Shown: positions 57,643 through 64,000 of the stretch, one piece after another
How positions within the stretch are numbered: the stretch's first letter is position 1
Layout: each line of letters starts with the position of its first letter
DNA from: DSWT01 sp036845725
GTDB lineage: Bacteria; Chloroflexota; Anaerolineae; B4-G1; SLSP01
Assembly: GCA_036845725.1 (NCBI GenBank)
Contig: DAIUDK010000002.1
Coordinates: forward strand, 1-64,000
Direction of reading: 5' to 3'
DNA length: 64,000 nt
Notes under the pieces: generated by a model
The model's database searches: none
Told to the model about the DNA's origin: nothing
Seen by the model: the letters and a program-made list of their open reading frames with translations, nothing else
Translations under genes and position numbers: made by a program

Positions 57643-59169
57643 ATGAACCAGAAAAAACCAAGATCTAAAAAGATACTGCGTATCGTCCTGTTGATCTTCT
57701 TCTCACTGGGGCTGGTCGTGTTGATGTCGAAACAGACACAGGCAAGCCCCGAGTCGTGGCGCACGTTCTTCCAACAGCAAACGACAGCGCCGACAACGAC
57801 CCTGAGCGCATCCGGCGTCATCCAGGCCGAGCAGATCAGCCTGGCCAGCGAGTTCGGTGGATTGATCGCCGCGATTCCGGTGGCGGAAGCAGAAAACGTC
57901 ACCGCCGGACAGATCGTCGCCCAACTGGATACGGCGATGCTGGACGCCCAGATCGAGGTCGCTCAGGCGATGGTCGACATGGCCGAAGCTGGATTGGCGC
58001 AGGCCAAGGCTGGGGCGCGCCCTGGTCAAATCGAAACCGCCAAAGCACAACTCGCCCAGGCACAGGTCGGAGAACTCCTGGCGCAACAGGCGGTCAGCGA
58101 CACGCAAGTCCTGGTCGCCAACCCGCAGGATATCGACCTGCTCATCGCCGTTACCCGCGCGCAACTTGTCTCCGCCGAGCACCAGCTCGCACGGGCTGTC
58201 GCTCTCAAAGACGCTGTCGAACTTGGGAAAAACCAGTTCGAAAAGGCCTACCAGGATTTCAACGGCGGGGGGCGGCAGCGCTTCCCGGCCATGCAAGGCA
58301 CCATCGACGACATCGCCGATGATCTGGAAGACCTTTTACCAGATCTGCCACCAATCGATCTGCCGCCAATCGACCCACCCGAAATACCCGACGGGGACTA
58401 CAACTACGGTGACTGGGAATTGATCATCGGTGACGGCGCCTATACGCTTTACAAATGGGTCAATATCGATTTTCCGCTCGGCGCGCACCAACTGCCCAAC
58501 CTGTGGTGGCAAGCATGGGTCGGCGTCAACGCCGCCGGTGCTCAGAAAGACGGCCTGGAAGCTAAACTCGCCGACCTCTACCGCCAGCGCGCCAATCCCC
58601 AGACAATGCAAACGCGCGCCGACGAAGCCCTGAGCGCGCAGGCACAGGTCGAGGCGCAGGTGACACTGGCGCAGGTACAGGTGGAGGCACTTGAATCGGG
58701 AGCCACGCCCGAACAGATTGCCGCCATCGAAGCACGCGTCAACCAGGCACGCAGCGGGCTGGCGTCCCTGCTGCGCCAACGCGAAATGTTCGCGCTAACC
58801 GCTCCCATCGACGGCATCGTGGTGGATATCATCATGCCCCCCGGTGAAGTCGCCGCGGCAGGCGCGACGCTGCTCACCATCGCCGACCTCAACAAACTGA
58901 CACTGACCGTCTACGTGCCGCAGAACCAACTCGGTCAGGTCTACCTCAATCAGCCGGTGCAGATCACCGTCAATAGCTTCCCCGACCGCGTCTTCGAGGG
59001 CTACGTCAGCCGCATTGCCGACAGTGCCGAATTCACACCGCGCAACGTTGCCACCCAGGAAGAACGGGTAAACCTCGTCTTCGCCGTCGAGATCACAGTG
59101 CAGAATGAGGACAACGCGCTCAAGATGGGCATGCCGGCGGACGTCGTGATCGGGGCAGTGGAGCCTTAA
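57643..59169 (+). CDS. HlyD-family membrane fusion/adaptor protein with a Pro-rich insertion
   Basis: The 508-residue protein has an N-terminal membrane helix (about 10-28), a lipoyl/barrel-sandwich hybrid half (IQAEQISLASEFGGLIAAIPVAEAENVTAGQIVAQLD), a long coiled-coil hairpin, and the return half (GIVVDIIMPPGEVAAAGATLLTIADLNKLTLTVYVPQNQLGQV). Between the coils lies an unusual insertion with PPIDLPPIDPPEIPDGDYNYGDWELIIGDGAYTLY and a Trp-rich end. It probably links the permease to the outer region. The next gene encodes a second, shorter adaptor. AGGAGTG before ATG. Confidence 0.9.
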   Translation: MNQKKPRSKKILRIVLLIFFSLGLVVLMSKQTQASPESWRTFFQQQTTAPTTTLSASGVIQAEQISLASEFGGLIAAIPVAEAENVTAGQIVAQLDTAMLDAQIEVAQAMVDMAEAGLAQAKAGARPGQIETAKAQLAQAQVGELLAQQAVSDTQVLVANPQDIDLLIAVTRAQLVSAEHQLARAVALKDAVELGKNQFEKAYQDFNGGGRQRFPAMQGTIDDIADDLEDLLPDLPPIDLPPIDPPEIPDGDYNYGDWELIIGDGAYTLYKWVNIDFPLGAHQLPNLWWQAWVGVNAAGAQKDGLEAKLADLYRQRANPQTMQTRADEALSAQAQVEAQVTLAQVQVEALESGATPEQIAAIEARVNQARSGLASLLRQREMFALTAPIDGIVVDIIMPPGEVAAAGATLLTIADLNKLTLTVYVPQNQLGQVYLNQPVQITVNSFPDRVFEGYVSRIADSAEFTPRNVATQEERVNLVFAVEITVQNEDNALKMGMPADVVIGAVEP

Positions 59170-59190
59170 ATGTGGAGAAGGGAAACAACA

Positions 59191-60432
59191 ATGCCTAAAA
59201 AATACAGTTGGATTATTGCCTTACTACTGTTCGTCGTACCACTATCGAGCTGCTTGCAAACAACGGAGGCCAGCACAGGCGCGACGAATCGCGTCCACAC
59301 GCCGTTGATCGCCTCCGGCACGATTCGCGCCCAGGAAATCCGCATCGCCAGCGAATTCGGCGGTCGCATCGAATCCATCGCCGTCCAGGTAGGGCAGCAA
59401 GTGACTGCGGGCGATGCCCTCGTGACACTGGATGCGACGCCATGGTTGCTGCAACTTTCTCCGGCGGAGGCTGCTGTGGCCGCCGCCCAGGCCGACCTGG
59501 CGCTGCTCGAAGCCGGAGCGCATCCTGCGGAGATCGCTGCCGCGCGCGCCAACGTCGCATTGGCCGAGGCCCAGCGCGACGGCGCTTATCGGGCGTGGCA
59601 AAATGCGCTGGCTGCGGCGGAAAACCCCCAGGAATTAAATACCCAAATCGTCGAGGCGCGCACCCAGGTAGCATTAGCCGCCCAGGGTGCGGAACTCGCC
59701 AGAGCGCAGCTTGCCAACCAGGAGATGCTGCACGGCATCGCGCCCAAAGAGGGCGTTGAAAAGCAAGTGGCGGACCTTCAATTGATCGCCGCGCGAGAGG
59801 CGCTTGCCAGCGCAGAGGCCGATGAGCAGACGGCCCAAACGTTGCTCAATCAACTCTTACGCATCCGCAACAATCCACTCGGCTACATTGCCCAGGCGAA
59901 CGCCGCCGAAGGCCAGTACCACATCGCCGAAGCCGCCGTTGCTGTCGCGCAGACCAAACTCGATGACCTGCTCGCCGGTCCCTCCCCTGCAGAACTCGCC
60001 GTCGCCAAAGCGACCGTCCGCCAGGCCGAGGCCGAGGCCAACGTCCTGCGCAAGAAGATCGAACGCAGCACCATCAGCAGCCCAATCAACGGCGTCGTGG
60101 TCGCGCGCGCTACCAATATCGGCGAGCTGGTCGCGCCTGCGGCGACGATCCTCACGCTGGCCGATCTGAATGAGGTGACGCTGTACGTTTACGTGCCGGA
60201 GGGACAGATCGGTCACGTGCACCTGGGACAGGCGGCGAAAGTGACCGTCGATAGCTATCCGGGGCGCGTCTTTGATGGAAAAGTGGCCCGGATCGGTGAC
60301 CAGCCGGAGTTCACCCCGCGCAACATCGCGACGACGGAAGAACGCCTCAATACCTTCTACGCCGTTGAAATCCGGCTGGACAATGCGGATGGCGCGCTCA
60401 AATCGGGAATGCCGGCAGACGCACAGTTCTAA
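59191..60432 (+). CDS. HlyD-family adaptor lipoprotein
   Basis: The 413-residue protein starts MPKKYSWIIALLLFVVPLSSCLQTTEAS; LSSC is a lipobox, so it should be lipid-anchored. It has the barrel-sandwich hybrid (IRAQEIRIASEFGGRIESIAVQVGQQVTAGDALVTLD), a coiled-coil hairpin and the return strand (ISSPINGVVVARATNIGELVAPAATILTLADLNEVTLYVYVP), ending SGMPADAQF. It is related to the preceding adaptor but lacks its insertion. GGAGAAGG lies eight bases upstream. The operon ends here. Confidence 0.9.
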   Translation: MPKKYSWIIALLLFVVPLSSCLQTTEASTGATNRVHTPLIASGTIRAQEIRIASEFGGRIESIAVQVGQQVTAGDALVTLDATPWLLQLSPAEAAVAAAQADLALLEAGAHPAEIAAARANVALAEAQRDGAYRAWQNALAAAENPQELNTQIVEARTQVALAAQGAELARAQLANQEMLHGIAPKEGVEKQVADLQLIAAREALASAEADEQTAQTLLNQLLRIRNNPLGYIAQANAAEGQYHIAEAAVAVAQTKLDDLLAGPSPAELAVAKATVRQAEAEANVLRKKIERSTISSPINGVVVARATNIGELVAPAATILTLADLNEVTLYVYVPEGQIGHVHLGQAAKVTVDSYPGRVFDGKVARIGDQPEFTPRNIATTEERLNTFYAVEIRLDNADGALKSGMPADAQF

Positions 60433-60541
60433 CCACACATAGACTGACGAAGCCAAAATGCAGGCCATAGAGAGTACAAGGTACTGAGAGTTCTCTCTAC
60501 AATCTCTGCGTACTCGGTGGCTATTTCGAAAGGAGCAGATA

Positions 60542-60646
60542 ATGAACCTAATGACAAACATTCTGAGTTCAGTTTCCTCTACGCGCCAAAGAAATACGAA
60601 GTTCGAGAGCCGTAACCCGTTCGCCTGGCCTTTCGCAAGCACGTAA
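60542..60646 (+). CDS. Possible 34-residue leader peptide before lycopene cyclase
   Basis: ATG 60542 to TAA 60646 encodes 34 residues beginning MNLMTNILSSVSST and ending NPFAWPFAST, with an excellent AAGGAG seven bases before the start. The stop is 11 bases before the lycopene cyclase ATG, which has no good ribosome-binding site of its own, so coupling is possible. No homology is recognised. Confidence 0.4.
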   Translation: MNLMTNILSSVSSTRQRNTKFESRNPFAWPFAST

Positions 60647-60657
60647 CTTGTGGACAA

Positions 60658-61818
60658 ATGACAAAACACTACGACCTCATCTTCGCCGGCGGCGGCGCCG
60701 CCGGCTTGAGCCTGGCACACCAACTCAGTCGCGGTGCGTTTGGCGACAAGTCAATGCTAATCGTCGATCCGGTGGTCAAAAACCGCAACGACCACACGTG
60801 GTGTTTCTGGACGACGACACCAACCCGGGTGGAGCCGGTTGTCTACCGCACGTGGGAGCGCCTGGGATTTTTCGGGGAGGATTTCGAGGCAACGTTCGAT
60901 CTCGCGCCCTACCATTACCAGATGGTGCGCAGCAGTGACTTTTACCGCTATATGCGCGAGCATTTGGAAGGACTTTCCAATGTCGATTTTCTACTGGGGT
61001 CTGTCGAGCAGATCGTTGATGGGCCACAACAGGCCGAAATTATGGCCAACGAGCTTATCTTCAGCGGCGACTGGGTCTTCGACAGCCGTTATCGCTCGAC
61101 AGAGTACCGCCCGCTGAGCCCGCAACACCACTACCTCGCGCAGCACTTTCTGGGGTGGGAGATAGAGACTCCGGATCCGATTTTCGATCCGCAGACGCCA
61201 TGGATGTTTGATTTCCGCACGCCGCAACGTGGGGCGATGCGCTTTATGTATGTGCTGCCCTTCTCCGAACGGCGCGCGCTGGTGGAGCACACGCTCTTTT
61301 CGGCGGGTCTGCTGCCGCAGACGGAATACGAGGTCGCCTTACGCGCTTACATCGGCGATGTGCTCGGGGTGAGGCAGTATCGCATCCTGGAGGAAGAACG
61401 CGATCTGATCCCGATGACGGATCACCCTTTACCCAGACGGGCCGGAGACCGCGTGATGAACATTGGGACACGCGGCGGGCGGGTAAAAGCTTCGTCGGGC
61501 TACGCCTTCCTGCGCATTCAGCAGGACGCCGCTGCCATTGCACGCTCGCTGCAGAAGCGGGGACACCCATTCGACGTCCCCACCCCTCCGGCACGTTATC
61601 GGGTGTTCGACGCGATGCTGCTGCAAATTCTCTACCGGCGTGGCGATTTGGGCAAGCGCGTCTTCACCGATCTCTTCAGGAAAAATCCCATCACGCGCAT
61701 TTTCCGCTTTCTTGACGAGGAAGGTGGGGTCCGGGAAAATCTGCGCCTGATGGCTTCCGTTCCCTCGGAACCTTTCGTGCGCGCATGGATCAAAACACAG
61801 TTGCTAAGGACGGTATAG
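60658..61818 (+). CDS. crtY: Lycopene cyclase, CrtY family
   Basis: The 386-residue flavoprotein has an N-terminal FAD-binding motif DLIFAGGGAAGLSLAHQL (residues about 6-23), HTWCFW (about 45), the FDSRY motif, MFDFRTPQRGAMRFMYVLPFSERRALVEHTLFS (about 180-212), the catalytic-site region typical of CrtY/CrtL cyclases, and a C-terminal GGRVKASSGYAFLRIQ. It cyclises lycopene ends to beta- (or epsilon-) rings, giving carotenes. No other carotenoid gene is in the window. The start lacks a clear ribosome-binding site and may depend on the small upstream frame. Its 3' end overlaps the convergent DgkA gene by 15 bases. Confidence 0.85.
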   Translation: MTKHYDLIFAGGGAAGLSLAHQLSRGAFGDKSMLIVDPVVKNRNDHTWCFWTTTPTRVEPVVYRTWERLGFFGEDFEATFDLAPYHYQMVRSSDFYRYMREHLEGLSNVDFLLGSVEQIVDGPQQAEIMANELIFSGDWVFDSRYRSTEYRPLSPQHHYLAQHFLGWEIETPDPIFDPQTPWMFDFRTPQRGAMRFMYVLPFSERRALVEHTLFSAGLLPQTEYEVALRAYIGDVLGVRQYRILEEERDLIPMTDHPLPRRAGDRVMNIGTRGGRVKASSGYAFLRIQQDAAAIARSLQKRGHPFDVPTPPARYRVFDAMLLQILYRRGDLGKRVFTDLFRKNPITRIFRFLDEEGGVRENLRLMASVPSEPFVRAWIKTQLLRTV

Positions 61819-62190
61819 CCCCACCTCCGCCAGCAGCGGCGGACCGAGGATGATCAGCCCCACCACCACCGAGGTCAACGCGATGACCAGCACTGCGCCG
61901 GCCGCTACATCTTTCACCAACTTGGCGAGTGGGTGATAGTCGGGACTGGCAAGGTCCACCAAAGCCTCAGCCGCGGTATTGATCATCTCGGTGACAAGCA
62001 CCAGGCCAATCATCGAAACCAAAATCGCCCACGAGGTACCCGGTAAGCGCAGCCGTGCCCCCATTGCCACAACTATCACTGCCATCACAAGATGAATGCG
62101 AAAATTGCGCTGTGTGCGAATGGCGTAAAACAGTCCTTCGCCCGCATACTTGAAACTAGCCCAAAGGTTGCCGTTACGTAAGGGACACAT
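61804..62190 (-). CDS. Diacylglycerol/undecaprenol kinase (DgkA family)
   Basis: The 128-residue membrane protein has the family signature EMINTAAEALVDLASPDYHPLAKLVKDVAAGAVLV (about residues 68-102) and an N-terminal WASFKYAGEGLFYAIRTQRNFRIH segment. In Gram-positive-type bacteria the enzyme phosphorylates undecaprenol for cell wall recycling. It follows YbeY, and both are next to the PgpH-like gene, a conserved arrangement. Three membrane helices are expected. Confidence 0.9.
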   Translation of the reverse strand: MCPLRNGNLWASFKYAGEGLFYAIRTQRNFRIHLVMAVIVVAMGARLRLPGTSWAILVSMIGLVLVTEMINTAAEALVDLASPDYHPLAKLVKDVAAGAVLVIALTSVVVGLIILGPPLLAEVGLYRP

Positions 62191-62203
62191 TAACGCAGCA
62201 ACC

Positions 62204-62692
62204 TCATTCGGGGAGCGCTATATTTACGCCGAGCAACGTAAGGGCAGCGGTCTGCGCTTCCCACATCGCGGCCTTCTCTGCCGGTTCGGCGTGATCGTGG
62301 CCGAGCAAATGCAAAACGCCGTGAACTGCGAGAAGCTGCAATTCCTGCATCAATGTTCCACCAACAGCCTCAGCCTGCTCGCGCGCCCGGTCGATGGAAA
62401 TGACGATATCGCCCAAATAACGGGGGAAATTACCGCCTCCGGCCACAAACGGCCCACGCGTGTCATCGGCAAAGGAGAGGACGTCGGTTGGTGCGTCAAT
62501 GCCGCGGAAACGGTTGTTCAGGTCGCGCAAGGCCGCGTCGTCGGAGATGACGACCACTACCTCACACGCCTCACTTACGCCCTGCTGAGCCAGGGTCGCG
62601 GTCACCGCTTTGTGCAGCGGTTTGATGTCCAACGGGCCAACATGTTCCTCAACTTGAATATCCACAGTATGACGCTTAACTCCGCTATGCAT
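62204..62692 (-). CDS. ybeY: Endoribonuclease YbeY
   Basis: The 162-residue protein contains the UPF0054 zinc motif HGVLHLLGHDH (about residues 117-127), preceded by DVLSFADD and GDIVISIDRA. YbeY is a single-strand endoribonuclease required for 16S rRNA 3'-end maturation. The ATG at 62692 overlaps the end of the PgpH-like gene by 8 bases, so they are one transcript. The DgkA gene follows 13 bases later. Confidence 0.93.
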   Translation of the reverse strand: MHSGVKRHTVDIQVEEHVGPLDIKPLHKAVTATLAQQGVSEACEVVVVISDDAALRDLNNRFRGIDAPTDVLSFADDTRGPFVAGGGNFPRYLGDIVISIDRAREQAEAVGGTLMQELQLLAVHGVLHLLGHDHAEPAEKAAMWEAQTAALTLLGVNIALPE

Positions 62693-64000
62693 GGTTCGAG
62701 TCCTTGCTCTCCTTCGGTTCAGGATATTGTACGCGCGGATGGAACGCTCCGCGCAGCAAATCGATATAGGTTTCTTTTACAATGTGCAATTCCCGCATCG
62801 TGAGCGGGCAATTGTCCAACTGCCCATCCGCGACACGCTGCTCGAAAATCGAATTAACCACCGCCGATAATTCCTCCGGCGTGGAAGGGCGGCGGGCGCG
62901 AGTGGCAGCCTCCGAGCCATCCGCTAACATCACCAGCAGGGTTTCGCGGCTTTGCGGCGCTGGACCGGGATAGCGGAACTGCGACTCGTCCACCAAATCG
63001 CTTTCACCGCCGGCCGCATCGACCGCTTTGCGATAGAAATAGCTTGCTCTCGTTGTGCCATGATGCTCCGGGATGAACGCAGCAATCCGTTCCGGCAGAC
63101 GGTACTCGTGCGCCAGCTTGAGGCCGTCACGGATGTGGCCTTTGAGCACGTCGACACTGGTATAGGGATCAAGGCGATCGTGGGGGTTGCTCAATCCTTG
63201 CTGGTTTTCGATGAAAAAATACGGGCGCGCCAGTTTGCCGATATCGTGGTAATAAGCCCCAACACGCGTCAACAATGTGTTAGCACCGATGCGTTCAGCG
63301 GCCTGCTCCGCCAGGCTCGTTACCATCATCACGTGGTTGAAGGTTGCCGGGGCTTCACGCAACAGTCGCTGCAGCAAAGGATGGTTGGGACGGCTCAACT
63401 CCGTCAGTCGGAAGGTCGTCGTCAAATCAAACAAAGGCGCGAGCAAAAACAAGCCGCCGACCGTCAGCCCACCAGAAACCATCCCACTGACCAGACACAC
63501 GCCCACTTTGAGCGCCAATGGCAACGGGTCCGTGCGCACGTCATCCGCATAGAACGCAAAAAGTGTCAGCACGCCGAATACGCCGCTCAACAATCCAGAA
63601 CGGAAAATAGTGCCGGTTTGTTCGTAACGCGGCAGCGTTAGCGCCCCGACGATGCCACTCACCGCCACCAGAATGGCAAAACCAAGCGAGCGTCCGGCCA
63701 ACCAGCCACAGACGCCACCCACAAAGATCATCACCCCTACTGCCGAAGGTAACCCCAAGGTGGTAGTCAACAGCATCGCCAGCGCCGCGGCAGGGAAAAG
63801 GTATGGCAGCAGTTCACCTGTGGTGGTCAAGGCGCGCGCCAGAAACAGAAAGAGGGTCAACAGCAGGAATAACAGCACCTCGGAGCGCCACGTGGCCAAA
63901 ACGTCAGACTGAAATCGCCACAAGTACAGGCCCAAACTCGCCGTCGCCGCAATCGACAGCAAAAGCGCCATAGCAAAATCGAACCAATCCCATTCTTGAG
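62685..64000 (-). CDS. PgpH-like membrane HD phosphohydrolase, 5' end outside the window
   Basis: The visible part (at least 428 residues) begins with six to seven membrane helices and continues to a cytoplasmic HD domain with HVMMVTSLAEQAAERIG (first His), YYHDIGK (metal His-Asp, about residue 228 from 63971) and IPEHHG. PgpH/YqfF proteins are membrane phosphodiesterases of cyclic di-AMP. The reading frame remains open to the window edge (upstream residues QEWDWFDFA), so the extracellular part is beyond position 64000. It overlaps ybeY by 8 bases. Confidence 0.88.
   Translation of the reverse strand, partial: QEWDWFDFAMALLLSIAATASLGLYLWRFQSDVLATWRSEVLLFLLLTLFLFLARALTTTGELLPYLFPAAALAMLLTTTLGLPSAVGVMIFVGGVCGWLAGRSLGFAILVAVSGIVGALTLPRYEQTGTIFRSGLLSGVFGVLTLFAFYADDVRTDPLPLALKVGVCLVSGMVSGGLTVGGLFLLAPLFDLTTTFRLTELSRPNHPLLQRLLREAPATFNHVMMVTSLAEQAAERIGANTLLTRVGAYYHDIGKLARPYFFIENQQGLSNPHDRLDPYTSVDVLKGHIRDGLKLAHEYRLPERIAAFIPEHHGTTRASYFYRKAVDAAGGESDLVDESQFRYPGPAPQSRETLLVMLADGSEAATRARRPSTPEELSAVVNSIFEQRVADGQLDNCPLTMRELHIVKETYIDLLRGAFHPRVQYPEPKESKDSNHA

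Overview
The window looks like a scaffold from a Chloroflexota (Anaerolineae/Caldilineae-like) genome, probably metagenome-assembled. The reasons are the GC-rich coding, lipoproteins with EKVVEK-type linkers after the lipobox, large hybrid histidine kinases with two-component propeller domains, the PgpH-YbeY-DgkA gene order, and a 100-base run of N (40385-40484) that is a scaffold gap. This assignment is inferred from gene content; no rRNA is present.

Layout. 0-8.5 kb (+): an APH-fold kinase, a membrane histidine kinase, a three-gene set (phytol/dolichol kinase-like, CYTH-like, DUF92/VTE6-like), a YdcF-like protein, prolyl-tRNA synthetase and a nitroreductase. 8.5-15 kb (-): a GNAT enzyme, a DUF4349 lipoprotein, and an ECF sigma factor coupled to an unusual protein that joins a zinc anti-sigma domain to alpha-2-macroglobulin domains. 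15-26 kb (-): PPK2 and three large sensor kinases, one split by an in-frame TAA, with a tRNA-Pro(GGG) between them. 26-34 kb (-): a glycan-use cluster (GH29, class III aminotransferase, two sugar isomerase-like proteins, AviRa-like methyltransferase, GH2-GNAT fusion). 34-40.5 kb: an eroding stretch with a frameshifted gene, a CRISPR array of 8 repeats without cas genes, a gene fragment, a GH13 amylase split by TAG, a GH5 gene with a lost 3' end, and the N gap. 40.5-50.4 kb: mostly housekeeping and accessory enzymes, including an ABC-F protein, lactonase, epimerase and a formamidopyrimidine-DNA glycosylase gene broken by TAG at codon 21. 50.6-60.4 kb (+): a TetR-controlled export operon with four paralogous ABC-2 permeases (one with an in-frame internal deletion), two ATPases and two HlyD adaptors. 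60.5-64 kb: lycopene cyclase, and DgkA, YbeY and a PgpH-like protein on the other strand.

The most notable points are the sigma/anti-sigma/macroglobulin unit, three single-codon nonsense interruptions in otherwise intact genes (each one C-to-T step from a Gln codon), many short low-complexity word repeats between genes that also sit in frame inside at least two coding regions, and the isoprenoid-alcohol kinase trio, which fits with lycopene cyclase in an organism handling carotenoids or phytol-like lipids.
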